Below, piece by piece: positions 24,173 through 35,539 of a stretch of DNA of 64,000 bases. Origin of the DNA: Microbacterium sp. TPD7012. GTDB lineage: Bacteria > Actinomycetota > Actinomycetes > Actinomycetales > Microbacteriaceae. A program made the translations under genes and the position numbers. The notes below the pieces were generated by a model. It did no database searches. It had not been told where the DNA came from and worked only from the letters and a program-made list of their open reading frames with translations. The stretch lies in the NCBI RefSeq assembly GCF_003075395.1, contig NZ_QDFV01000009.1, positions 60,660-124,659 on the forward strand, read 5' to 3'. Numbering within the stretch: position 1 is the stretch's first letter; every line of letters starts with the position of its first letter.

Positions 24173-25253
24173 TGTGAACGCAGGAATGAGCCTGACGGAG
24201 GACCGGATCATCGGTGCTCGTGCCCGGCTGCTGGAAGGAATCGACGCAGGCCGGGCGGCCGAGCGGAAGCAGCTCACCCGGCGCCCGATGTTCCTGATCG
24301 CCGGAGCAGTGGCGGGAGTGGCCGCGGCGACGGCAGGCGTCGTCGTGATCACCCAGCTCACGGCCCCCTCTCCGCAGGTGGAGGCCGTCCCGGCGCCGAC
24401 CGCGGATCCTCGACAGCCGGGGGAGGTGCTCCCGCATCCCGCGCCGACCGGAGGGACCGGGATCACGGAGCCCTTCCCCGGCACCACACCGCAGGCGGGG
24501 CAGTACCTGAGAATCGATACGGTCTTCGAGTCACTGCTGTACCGGGGGCCGGAGGTGTCGACCTACCAGTGGTTCTATCGGCCGACTCAGTATCCACCCA
24601 TCTCCGCAGCTCTCCTGCGATCCTTCTCGTCGCTGACGGTGCCCGCGGATCGGTCCGGGGAGTGGGTCGGCAGCTACGGGCCGTCGAACGAGCGCATCCG
24701 CTTCTACCCGGAGGATCAGGGACCAGGGGGTGAAGCGGCCTGGGACACCCTGCTGCCGGTTCGGCCGGACATCGATCAGTGGACGTACACCGGGGGGATC
24801 GGCGGAGAGACGCTTCCCCTCACCGGCTCTCTCGAGTCGTACGCGCAGTATCCGCAGGATCCCGCGGCACTGTTGCAGTACTTCCGCGACCTCGCGCAGG
24901 GCGATCCGCAGATGCCGGATGTCGAGGGGAGCGCGGTGCTCAACGTCGCGGGAGTGCTGATCTCGAACTATGCGCCGGCTGCGACGCGGGCCATCTTCCT
25001 CGAGGCGCTGGAGCTGAGTCCGCGCGCCGAGGTGGTGTCCGCTGACAACGGCATCGTCACCTACCGGATGCACGTGGACGGCTGGCAGGGGCCGAGCACC
25101 ACGACCGTGTCGATCGACACGAGCACGGGATGGGTGACCGAGTCCACGGTGCGCTTCGATCGCGCGGATGGAGCCGAGGGCGACATGGCGCCGAGCGACG
25201 TGCCCGACATCCGGCGCACCTTCACGGTCTCGATCGTGGACGCGATCCCGTAG
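24147..25253 (+). CDS. membrane-anchored regulator paired with ECF sigma factor (copy 2)
   Basis: 368 aa with the same layout as its paralogue: cytoplasmic 1-46, one helix (about 47-69), Pro-rich linker, large exported domain. The exported domains have diverged much more than the sigma factors, as expected if each senses a different cue. The role as anti-sigma or sensor is inferred. A strong terminator lies 11 nt after the stop. Confidence 0.75.
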   Translation: MDVFERVRDVNAGMSLTEDRIIGARARLLEGIDAGRAAERKQLTRRPMFLIAGAVAGVAAATAGVVVITQLTAPSPQVEAVPAPTADPRQPGEVLPHPAPTGGTGITEPFPGTTPQAGQYLRIDTVFESLLYRGPEVSTYQWFYRPTQYPPISAALLRSFSSLTVPADRSGEWVGSYGPSNERIRFYPEDQGPGGEAAWDTLLPVRPDIDQWTYTGGIGGETLPLTGSLESYAQYPQDPAALLQYFRDLAQGDPQMPDVEGSAVLNVAGVLISNYAPAATRAIFLEALELSPRAEVVSADNGIVTYRMHVDGWQGPSTTTVSIDTSTGWVTESTVRFDRADGAEGDMAPSDVPDIRRTFTVSIVDAIP

Positions 25254-25264
25254 ACGAGCGACAC

Positions 25265-25303
25265 GAAGAGCCCCGGCACCTCTCTGCGGTGCCGGGGCTC
25301 TTC
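25265..25303 (+). terminator. terminator of sigma operon
   Basis: A perfect 16-bp stem (GAAGAGCCCCGGCACC and complement) with a 7-nt loop. The 3' side has only TTC, so it is a strong hairpin with a poor T tract. It abuts the palindrome in front of dnaE. Confidence 0.8.
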
Positions 25304-25334
25304 GGCATCCGACGTCGGATGCCGAAAGTAGACT
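25301..25334 (+). promoter_or_regulatory. dnaE promoter with 26-bp perfect palindrome
   Basis: A perfect palindrome at 25301-25326 has half-site TTCGGCATCCGAC. TAGACT (25329-25334) follows 2 nt later and lies 7 nt before the dnaE ATG, predicting a leaderless transcript. The palindrome would cover the -35 to -10 spacer, a position suited to a repressor. It could also be a second hairpin helping termination. Confidence 0.5.
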
Positions 25335-25341
25335 CGAAGGC

Positions 25342-28860
<3,519 letters not shown>

Positions 28861-28865
28861 GCGGG

Positions 28866-28871
28866 TAGGAT
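28866..28871 (+). promoter_or_regulatory. -10 element after dnaE
   Basis: TAGGAT six nt past the dnaE stop would start a transcript near 28878, giving a leader of about 53 nt with a gaaagg ribosome site for the next gene. Confidence 0.4.
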
Positions 28872-28930
28872 CGTGAGCCGTCGGGGGCGATCAACGCGCC
28901 CCGGACGAGCACCGTGACGAAAGGACGACC

Positions 28931-30151
28931 ATGAGCACGGATCTGCCCGAGCAGTCGGACATCGAGGACGAGACCTTCACCGACGACGACGGCGTCCTCT
29001 ACGACGAGGACGTCACGCCGGAGTTCGGCATCCTCGGCTTCACGCTGCGCGAGCTCCTGATCGTGGGCGTGTGGCTGGTGTCCTTCGTCGTCTCCTTCTT
29101 CCCTCTGGGCGGCGGGCTGTCGCTCTGGGGCGTCGGCGTCCAGTGGATCCTACCGATCGGCGTGCCCACCGCCGCCGTGTTCCTCCTCGTGCTCCGGCGC
29201 TTCTCGCCGGACGGCATCCGTCGCGTCGGCTCGCTGGGCATCGATCAGTTCGCCTCCGTCGCGTTCTCGGTGTCGGCGACCGTGTGGGTCGGGACGCTGT
29301 GGCTCGCGGTCTCCACGCTGATCGAGGGAGGCTTCTGGAGCCTCCCGTGGAACGGGATCCTGCTGCTGGTGACCTCGCTCGCCCTCGTCGTCCTCACGGT
29401 CTTCGCCCCGATCATCCCCGGGCTGAAGGAGGACTTCCACGGTCGCCTCGTGACCCTGGCGCACCGCAACGCCAACCCGGCCCGCCCGGTCATCGCGCGT
29501 CCGCGCCCCGAGGTCGTCGCCGCTCCCGAGACGGTGGCCGCTCGCGAGACGGTTGACGCTCCGGAGGCCGTGGCTGGTCCGGAAGCGGATGCCCCGGCGC
29601 CCGAGAACAACGCAGACTTCACCGAGACCACCGCGTTCCCGGCCGACTTCGACCGGGAGCTCTCCGGGCAGCAGGCGACCGACGAGGTCGCGCGCCTCGA
29701 CCTCGCGGCGCAGGTGCCGCTCGTGGCCCACGCCTCGGGCGGTGACACCGGTACCGAGCAGGTCACCTCGGATGACGAGTACGTCCCCACGTACTCCCGA
29801 CGGTCCCGCGGACAGGAGCAGGAGATCGTGTCGGACACCGGCAGCATCGAATCGCTGCTCGAGACCGCGGCGCGCGTGGAGGGCGAGGAACCCTACGTCG
29901 AGAGCGACGACATCGTCGACGCCGACCTCGACGCGACCAACCCGCGTGAGTCCGCTCCCGTCGCGCAGCCGTTCTGGATCCTCGCGCCCTCGGAGCGCGA
30001 TGTGCACGACGAGCGCGGCGAACCGCTGTTCCGCATCGGGCCGACCGCCTGGGCCCTGGTGATCGAAGATCGTGGAGGCGCGTACGTCATCCGCCATGAC
30101 GACGGCCGGATCGGCTACCTCCACGAGATCTCCGACATCACGAAGGGCTGA
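28931..30151 (+). CDS. hypothetical four-helix membrane protein with acidic cytoplasmic domain
   Basis: 406 aa, not recognised as a named family. An acidic N-terminus (1-33) precedes four membrane helices (about 37-58, 70-90, 103-126, 133-156). A variable Ala/Glu/Asp-rich region spans about 170-345. The last 60 residues (from FWILAPSERDVHDERG) look like a compact folded module. The gene ends 1 nt before hisD, so the two are probably co-transcribed. ATG 28931 has gaaaggacg upstream. Function unknown. Confidence 0.75.
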   Translation: MSTDLPEQSDIEDETFTDDDGVLYDEDVTPEFGILGFTLRELLIVGVWLVSFVVSFFPLGGGLSLWGVGVQWILPIGVPTAAVFLLVLRRFSPDGIRRVGSLGIDQFASVAFSVSATVWVGTLWLAVSTLIEGGFWSLPWNGILLLVTSLALVVLTVFAPIIPGLKEDFHGRLVTLAHRNANPARPVIARPRPEVVAAPETVAARETVDAPEAVAGPEADAPAPENNADFTETTAFPADFDRELSGQQATDEVARLDLAAQVPLVAHASGGDTGTEQVTSDDEYVPTYSRRSRGQEQEIVSDTGSIESLLETAARVEGEEPYVESDDIVDADLDATNPRESAPVAQPFWILAPSERDVHDERGEPLFRIGPTAWALVIEDRGGAYVIRHDDGRIGYLHEISDITKG

Positions 30152-30152
30152 C

Positions 30153-31457
30153 ATGCGAACGATCGATCTGCGAGGGCGCGAGCTCTCGCCGGCTGACATG
30201 CTCGCCGCCGTCCCGCGTGCCACGCAGGCGCGCGCGGAAGCGCTCGACACGGCCACGCGCATCGTCGACGACGTGCGCGACCGTGGCGAGGCCGCCCTGC
30301 GGGAGCAGGCGGAGCAGTTCGACCGGGTGACGGGTCACGCCATCCGGGTTCCCGCCGACCAGATCACCGCGGCGCTCGCATCGGTCGATCCGACCGTGCG
30401 TGCGGCGCTTGAGGAGGCGATCATCCGGGTGCGCCAGGGCTCCGCAGCGCAGGTGCCCGCCCCGCAGGTCACCGAGATCGGCCCCGGCGCCCGGATCCTG
30501 CAGCGCTGGCAGCCGGTCGCGCGCGCCGGCGTCTACATCCCGGGTGGCAAGGCGGTGTACCCGTCGAGTGTGATCATGAACGTCGTTCCCGCGCAGGTCG
30601 CCGGAGTCTCGCAGATCGCCCTCGCCTCACCGCCGCAGGCCGACCACGACGGTCGCATCCACCCGACGATCCTCGCCGCGGCCGCACTGCTCGGCGTCAG
30701 CGAGGTCTACGCGATGGGCGGCGCCGGAGCGATCGGCGCGCTCGCATGGGGAGTCCAGACGATCGGGCTCGACCCGGTCGACGTGGTCTCCGGTCCGGGC
30801 AACAACTTCGTGGCTTCCGCCAAGCGGGCGGTCGCGGGCGTGGTCGGCACGGATTCCGAGGCCGGTGCCACCGAGATCCTCATCGTCGCCGACGAGAGCG
30901 CCGACCCGCGGCTCGTCGCCGCCGACCTGATCAGCCAGGCCGAGCACGACGAGCAGGCATCCGCTGTGCTGGTCACCGACGCGGTCGAGCTCGCCGAGCA
31001 GGTCGCGGTCGAGATCGACCGGCAGGCCGCCGCGACGCGCCACAGCGAACGGGTGCGTGTCGCGCTCGACGGTCCCCAGTCCGCGATCGTGCTCGTCGAC
31101 GACCGGGCCATGGCGACCGCGTTCAGCAACGCGTACGCCCCCGAGCACCTCGAGCTCCACCTCGCCGACGCCGAGGACGCGGCATCCGCCTTCACCAGCG
31201 CGGGCGCGGTCTTCGTCGGAGACCAGACGCCGGTCAGCCTGGGCGACTACATGGCCGGCAGCAACCACGTGCTGCCCACCGGGGGACAGGCGCGCTACAC
31301 TCCCGGCCTCGGCGCGTACACGTTCCTGCGTCCGCAGCAGGTCATCTCCTATGACCGGGCGGCACTCGCCTCCGTGCGGGAGGGCGTCGTCGCCCTGGCG
31401 AACGCCGAGGTCCTGCCCGCGCACGGCGAGGCGATCGAGGCGCGCTTCACGGCGTAG
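30153..31457 (+). CDS. hisD: histidinol dehydrogenase
   Basis: 434-aa zinc enzyme that oxidises L-histidinol to L-histidine with two NAD+. Family blocks are AGVYIPGGKAVYPSS, GPGNNFVASAKR, EHDEQASAVLVT and YAPEHLELH; the catalytic Glu-His pair lies in the last of these. The rest of the his operon is not in the window, so this is a split his gene. Start 30153 is 1 nt after the preceding stop, with gaaggg upstream. Confidence 0.96.
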   Translation: MRTIDLRGRELSPADMLAAVPRATQARAEALDTATRIVDDVRDRGEAALREQAEQFDRVTGHAIRVPADQITAALASVDPTVRAALEEAIIRVRQGSAAQVPAPQVTEIGPGARILQRWQPVARAGVYIPGGKAVYPSSVIMNVVPAQVAGVSQIALASPPQADHDGRIHPTILAAAALLGVSEVYAMGGAGAIGALAWGVQTIGLDPVDVVSGPGNNFVASAKRAVAGVVGTDSEAGATEILIVADESADPRLVAADLISQAEHDEQASAVLVTDAVELAEQVAVEIDRQAAATRHSERVRVALDGPQSAIVLVDDRAMATAFSNAYAPEHLELHLADAEDAASAFTSAGAVFVGDQTPVSLGDYMAGSNHVLPTGGQARYTPGLGAYTFLRPQQVISYDRAALASVREGVVALANAEVLPAHGEAIEARFTA

Positions 31458-31460
31458 GAT
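31455..31460 (+). promoter_or_regulatory. -10 for leaderless nrdR, built on the hisD stop codon
   Basis: TAGGAT begins with the TAG stop of hisD and lies 7 nt before the nrdR ATG. This predicts transcription starting at the initiation codon. Confidence 0.5.
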
Positions 31461-31467
31461 CGGTCAG

Positions 31468-31938
31468 ATGCACTGCCCCTTCTGCCGTCACTCCGATTCG
31501 CGCGTCATCGATTCGCGTACCAGCGACGACGGGCTCTCCATCCGACGGCGCCGTCAGTGCCCGGAGTGCGGAGGCCGTTTCACGACCACCGAGACCGCGA
31601 GTCTCAACGTGATCAAGCGCTCCGGAGTCATGGAGCCGTTCAGCCGCGAGAAGGTCATCTCGGGCGTGCGCAAGGCCTGCCAGGGCCGCCCCGTCACCGA
31701 GGCGGACCTCGCGGTCCTCGCGCAGCGCGTGGAGGAGGCGGTCCGGCAGACCGGTGTGTCGCAGCTCGACACGAACGAGATCGGCCTCGCGATCCTCGGA
31801 CCCCTGCGCGAGCTCGACGAGGTCGCCTTCCTGCGCTTCGCCAGCGTCTACCAGGCGTTCGACTCCCTCGAGGACTTCGAATCCGCGATCACCGATCTGC
31901 GCGCCGACCACGCGGAGCAGGAGCGCGCGGACCGGTAA
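31468..31938 (+). CDS. nrdR: NrdR, ribonucleotide reductase repressor
   Basis: 156 aa. The N-terminal zinc ribbon uses Cys3, Cys6, Cys31 and Cys34, and the basic IRRRRQCPECGGRF stretch contacts DNA. An ATP-cone spans about 47-138. NrdR senses ATP/dATP and represses nrd operons. ATG 31468 is fixed by the zinc ribbon and by the -10 seven nt upstream. Confidence 0.97.
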   Translation: MHCPFCRHSDSRVIDSRTSDDGLSIRRRRQCPECGGRFTTTETASLNVIKRSGVMEPFSREKVISGVRKACQGRPVTEADLAVLAQRVEEAVRQTGVSQLDTNEIGLAILGPLRELDEVAFLRFASVYQAFDSLEDFESAITDLRADHAEQERADR

Positions 31939-31941
31939 TCT
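31936..31941 (+). promoter_or_regulatory. -10 for leaderless pyrD, built on the nrdR stop codon
   Basis: TAATCT begins with the TAA stop of nrdR and lies 7 nt before the pyrD ATG, the same arrangement as hisD/nrdR. Confidence 0.5.
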
Positions 31942-31948
31942 GGCAGGG

Positions 31949-32986
31949 ATGTATCCGCTGCTCTTCCGCGCTGTCCTCTCGCGCTTCGATCCCGAGTTCG
32001 CCCATCACGCCGGCATGGCGGTGATCCGCGTCCTCGGGACGCCGCCGTTCTCCGCGGCGACCCGCGCGATGACCCGCCCCGAGCCGTCGCTCCGCGTCGA
32101 GGCTCTCGGGCTGACCTTCCCGTCGCCCTTCGGCATCGCGGCGGGCTTCGACAAGAACGCCGTCGGCGTGCGCGGTCTCGCAGCGCTCGGCTTCGGGCAC
32201 GTCGAGGTGGGCACCGTGACGGCGATCCCGCAGGACGGGAACCCCAAGCCGCGACTCTTCCGCCTCATCGCGGATCGCGCCGTGATCAACCGGATGGGCT
32301 TCAACAACCAGGGCGCGGATGCCGTTGCGCGCCGTCTCGCGAAGCTCCGCCGCGGCGCGCCCGATACGGTGATCGGCGTCAACATCGGCAAGAGCCGGGT
32401 CGTCGAGGTCGAGGACGCGACCGCCGACTACGTCGCCTCCGCCACGAGGCTGGCCCCGCTCGCCGACTACCTGGCCGTCAACGTGTCGTCCCCGAACACC
32501 CCGGGTCTGCGCGGTCTGCAGGCCGTCGAGACCCTCGCGCCCCTGCTCCGTGCGGTGCGCGAGGCATCCGGCTCCACGCCGCTGCTCGTGAAGATCGCGC
32601 CCGACCTCCCCGATGAGGAGATCGCCGCGATCTCGCGGATGGCCGTCGACGAGGGGCTCGCCGGCATCATCGCGCACAACACCACGATCAGCCGCGACGG
32701 CCTGCTCACGGATGACGCGACCGTCGAGGCCGCGGGCGCGGGTGGTCTCTCGGGGGCACCTCTCAAGCAGCGCTCGCTCGAGGTGCTCCGCGTCGTGCGC
32801 GGCTCCGTGCCCGCCGACTTCTGCGTCATCGCCGTCGGCGGCGTCGAGACGCCCTCCGATGTCCAGGAGCGACTGGATGCCGGAGCGACCCTGGTGCAGG
32901 GCTACACGGCGTTCCTCTACCGCGGCCCGTTCTGGGGCCGCGAGCTCAACAGGGGACTGGTCAGTCGGGGTACTGTCCGCGCTTGA
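31949..32986 (+). CDS. pyrD: dihydroorotate dehydrogenase, class 2
   Basis: 345-aa membrane-associated flavoenzyme passing electrons from dihydroorotate to quinone. The N-terminal amphipathic segment MYPLLFRAVLSRFDPEFAHH is the class-2 membrane hairpin. GIAAGFDKNA binds FMN; VNVSSPNTPGLRGLQ holds the catalytic Ser; NTTISRDGL and GGLSGAPL are family motifs. Its 3' end overlaps the opposing DUF3043 gene by 26 nt. Confidence 0.97.
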   Translation: MYPLLFRAVLSRFDPEFAHHAGMAVIRVLGTPPFSAATRAMTRPEPSLRVEALGLTFPSPFGIAAGFDKNAVGVRGLAALGFGHVEVGTVTAIPQDGNPKPRLFRLIADRAVINRMGFNNQGADAVARRLAKLRRGAPDTVIGVNIGKSRVVEVEDATADYVASATRLAPLADYLAVNVSSPNTPGLRGLQAVETLAPLLRAVREASGSTPLLVKIAPDLPDEEIAAISRMAVDEGLAGIIAHNTTISRDGLLTDDATVEAAGAGGLSGAPLKQRSLEVLRVVRGSVPADFCVIAVGGVETPSDVQERLDAGATLVQGYTAFLYRGPFWGRELNRGLVSRGTVRA

Positions 32987-33533
32987 CCTGCGGCTTCGGC
33001 AGACGCATGAAGCGCATCTGCAGGGCGCGCATCGCGGCGTACCAGCCGAGACCGCGCTCCATCCGCTCGGCGCCGAACTTCGCCGCGACCTTGCGCTTCA
33101 CCCGGAAGCCGAGCAGGATCATGCCGCCGATCGCGATCACCAGGTAGCCCATCATCACGATGTAGGCGTAGAAGGAGATCGCGAGGTTGGCGGGGATGAG
33201 AGACGCGAGGATGACGAGCACCATGACCGCCATGACGAACTCGGCGGGGTGCCAGCCGGCATCCACGTAGTCCCGCACCCAGCGGCGCTGCGGACCCTTG
33301 TCGCGCGCCGGGAGGAACTTCTCCTCACCCGCGGCCATGCCGGCCTGGGCGCGTGCGCGACGCTCGTTGAGCTCGGCGCGGGCGGCGGCCTTGGCCTCCT
33401 TGGTGTTGGCGACCAGGGGACGGCGACGGGCCGCCTCCTGCTCCGCGCGGGTCGGCGTCGCACGACCCTTGCCGACGGCTGGCGTCTCGGAGGCGTCGTC
33501 GTTCGTCGAAGGGGAGACAGGGGTAGTGGCCAC
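32961..33533 (-). CDS. DUF3043 membrane protein
   Basis: 190 aa. A long charged N-terminus with a heptad-like basic stretch (about 25-75) is followed by two close membrane helices (about 96-115 and 121-142) and a basic C-terminus. The RRWVRDYVDAGWHPAEF motif before the first helix is typical of DUF3043, an actinobacterial family without known role. GTG 33533 has gaggaatc upstream. Convergent overlap with pyrD. Confidence 0.85.
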   Translation of the reverse strand: MATTPVSPSTNDDASETPAVGKGRATPTRAEQEAARRRPLVANTKEAKAAARAELNERRARAQAGMAAGEEKFLPARDKGPQRRWVRDYVDAGWHPAEFVMAVMVLVILASLIPANLAISFYAYIVMMGYLVIAIGGMILLGFRVKRKVAAKFGAERMERGLGWYAAMRALQMRFMRLPKPQVKRGQYPD

Positions 33534-33566
33534 GAGATTCCTCGGTTCGCTGAAAAGAGATCACCT

Positions 33567-33574
33567 TAAGATTA
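33567..33574. promoter_or_regulatory. overlapping divergent -10 elements
   Basis: TAAGAT on the plus strand (33567-33572) lies 7 nt before the peptidase ATG; TAATCT on the minus strand occupies 33574-33569 and serves the DUF3043 gene. The two hexamers overlap by 4 bp, so polymerase could occupy only one at a time. Confidence 0.5.
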
Positions 33575-33579
33575 CTCGC

Positions 33580-35001
33580 ATGACCTCTTCTGCTCATCCC
33601 GCTCCGTCGACACCGCCCAGCGAATCCGAGGCGGCCGTCCTCGAAGCGGTCGCGACGGGCATCCCGTCGGCCCTGTCGGATCTGGGACACCTGGTCCGCA
33701 TCCCCGGGATGGCCTGGCCGGCCTTCGACCAGACGCAGCTGGAGCGGAGTGCGGATGCCGTGGCAGCCCTGGCGAAGGACACGGGCGTCTTCGACGAGGT
33801 GCGCGTGCTGCGGGCGGCGATACCCGGCACCGACGAGCACGGGCAGCCCGCCGTGCTGGCCACGCGCGCGGCGCGCAACGGCAAGCCCACGATCCTGCTC
33901 TACGCGCACCACGACGTGCAGCCACCGGGAGACGATGCGCTGTGGGAGACCCCGCCGTTCGAGCCGACGGTGCGCGACGGTCGTCTCTACGGACGCGGCG
34001 CCGCGGACGACAAGGCGGGGATCATGGCGCACATCGCGTCGATCCGGGCGGTCAGCGAGGTGCTGGGCGACGATCTCGACCTGGGCATCGCGATGTTCAT
34101 CGAGGGGGAGGAGGAGTACGGCTCCCGCTCCTTCGCGCAGTTCCTCTCCGACAACAAGGACGCGCTGCGCGCCGACGCCATCGTCGTCGCCGACTCGGGG
34201 AACTGGGACTCCGTCACCCCGGGACTCACTGTCTCGCTGCGCGGCAACGCCCGCTTCACGGTGCGCGTGCGCACGCTCGACCACGCATCGCACTCCGGGA
34301 TGTTCGGCGGCGCAGCGCCCGATGCGATGATGACGACCGTCCGGATGCTGTCGACGCTGTGGAACGACGACGGCTCCGTCGCCGTCGAGGGGATGACCGA
34401 GCGCGATGCGCCGACGCCCGACTACAGCGAGGAGACGCTCCGCGACGAGGCGGGGCTGCTCCCCGGCACGACACCGATCGGGAACGGCACGATCCTCAGT
34501 CGCATCTGGAACAAGCCGTCGGTCACGATCATCGGCATCGATGCCACGAGCGTCGCGGAGGCGTCCAACACGCTGCTCCCCGAGGTCACTGTCGTGATCA
34601 GCGCACGCGTCGCCCCCGGGCAGACGGGGGAGGAGGCCTACGCGGCGCTCGAGCGTCACCTGCGCGCCCACGCGCCGTTCGGAGCGGAGCTCGAGTTCTC
34701 GGACGTCGATCTCGGCAACGGGTTCCTGGTGGACACCAGCGGATGGGCCGTCGCCCTCACGCGCGACGCGATGCGGGACGGCTACGGCGTCCCTCCGGTC
34801 GACCTCGGCGTCGGCGGATCGATCCCGTTCATCGCCGACCTGGTGCGGGAGTTCCCGACCGCGCAGATCCTGGTCACGGGGGTCGAGGACCCCCACTCGC
34901 GGGCGCACAGCCCGAACGAGTCCCTGCACCTCGACACGTTCCGGCACGCCGTCGCGACCGAGGCGCTGCTGCTCGCGCGGATGAACGCGCGCGACCTCTG
35001 A
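33580..35001 (+). CDS. M20-family metallopeptidase (dipeptidase)
   Basis: 473 aa. Metal ligands follow the M20 pattern: LLYAHHDVQPPGD, GRGAADDKAGIMAHI, and the catalytic EGEEEYGS; HASHSGMFGG marks the dimerisation/lid domain and the C-terminal His lies in DPHSRAHSPNE. It probably hydrolyses dipeptides or acylated amino acids; substrate cannot be read. ATG 33580 fits a leaderless transcript from TAAGAT. Confidence 0.93.
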   Translation: MTSSAHPAPSTPPSESEAAVLEAVATGIPSALSDLGHLVRIPGMAWPAFDQTQLERSADAVAALAKDTGVFDEVRVLRAAIPGTDEHGQPAVLATRAARNGKPTILLYAHHDVQPPGDDALWETPPFEPTVRDGRLYGRGAADDKAGIMAHIASIRAVSEVLGDDLDLGIAMFIEGEEEYGSRSFAQFLSDNKDALRADAIVVADSGNWDSVTPGLTVSLRGNARFTVRVRTLDHASHSGMFGGAAPDAMMTTVRMLSTLWNDDGSVAVEGMTERDAPTPDYSEETLRDEAGLLPGTTPIGNGTILSRIWNKPSVTIIGIDATSVAEASNTLLPEVTVVISARVAPGQTGEEAYAALERHLRAHAPFGAELEFSDVDLGNGFLVDTSGWAVALTRDAMRDGYGVPPVDLGVGGSIPFIADLVREFPTAQILVTGVEDPHSRAHSPNESLHLDTFRHAVATEALLLARMNARDL

Positions 35002-35024
35002 GCCTTCCGGTCCGACCGGCGGTA

Positions 35025-35030
35025 GAATTA
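35025..35030 (+). promoter_or_regulatory. -10 element of Fe-S insertion gene
   Basis: TAGAAT would start transcription near 35037, giving a leader of about 35 nt with an aaggag ribosome site before ATG 35073. Confidence 0.45.
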
Positions 35031-35072
35031 CCGGGAACGCCGTGCCCCTGCGGCCCCGTGACAAGGAGCGAC

Positions 35073-35441
35073 ATGAGCGACACCACACTGACTTCCGCTG
35101 AGACCACCACCCGCGCGCACGGCATCAGCCTCACCGACGCCGCCGCGGTCAAGGTCAAGAACCTCCTCGAGCAGGAGGGTCGCGACGACCTGCGTCTGCG
35201 CGTCGCCGTGCAGCCCGGCGGATGCTCGGGTCTGATCTACCAGCTCTACTTCGACGAGCGCTACCTCGAGGGCGACGAGACCGTCGACTTCGACGGCGTC
35301 GAGGTCATCGTGGACAACATGAGCGTCCCGTATCTCGACGGTGCATCCATCGATTTCAAGGACACGATCTCCGAGCAGGGATTCACGATCGACAACCCCA
35401 ACGCGGCGGGCAGCTGCGCGTGCGGCGACAGCTTCCACTGA
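35073..35441 (+). CDS. erpA: A-type iron-sulfur cluster insertion protein (ErpA/IscA-like)
   Basis: 122 aa with the three conserved cysteines of the HesB family: Cys51 in GGCSG, and Cys115 and Cys117 in SCACGDSF. It carries Fe-S clusters to apoproteins. Its position just before ctaC is typical of actinobacteria; the Rieske protein QcrA nearby is one possible client (inference). ATG 35073 has aaggag 5 nt upstream. Confidence 0.93.
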   Translation: MSDTTLTSAETTTRAHGISLTDAAAVKVKNLLEQEGRDDLRLRVAVQPGGCSGLIYQLYFDERYLEGDETVDFDGVEVIVDNMSVPYLDGASIDFKDTISEQGFTIDNPNAAGSCACGDSFH

Positions 35442-35497
35442 TCCGAACGACCCCCGCCAACCTGCGTGGTTGGCATGAATCAGGTGTGAGGTTGCCC

Positions 35498-35503
35498 TAG
35501 ACT
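35498..35503 (+). promoter_or_regulatory. ctaC -10 element
   Basis: TAGACT lies 6 nt before an in-frame GTG (35510) and 36 nt before the preferred ctaC start (35540), which has its own gaaaggtg ribosome site. Either a 30-nt leader or a leaderless, longer form is possible. Confidence 0.5.
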
Positions 35504-35539
35504 TGGGGTGTGCCCTGTCCGCAATCTGAAAGGTGCATC

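Noticed and set aside
35456..35474. GCCAACC/GGTTGGC hairpin after the Fe-S insertion gene as a terminator
   Set aside because: 7-bp stem without a T tract; may be real but cannot be separated from chance.
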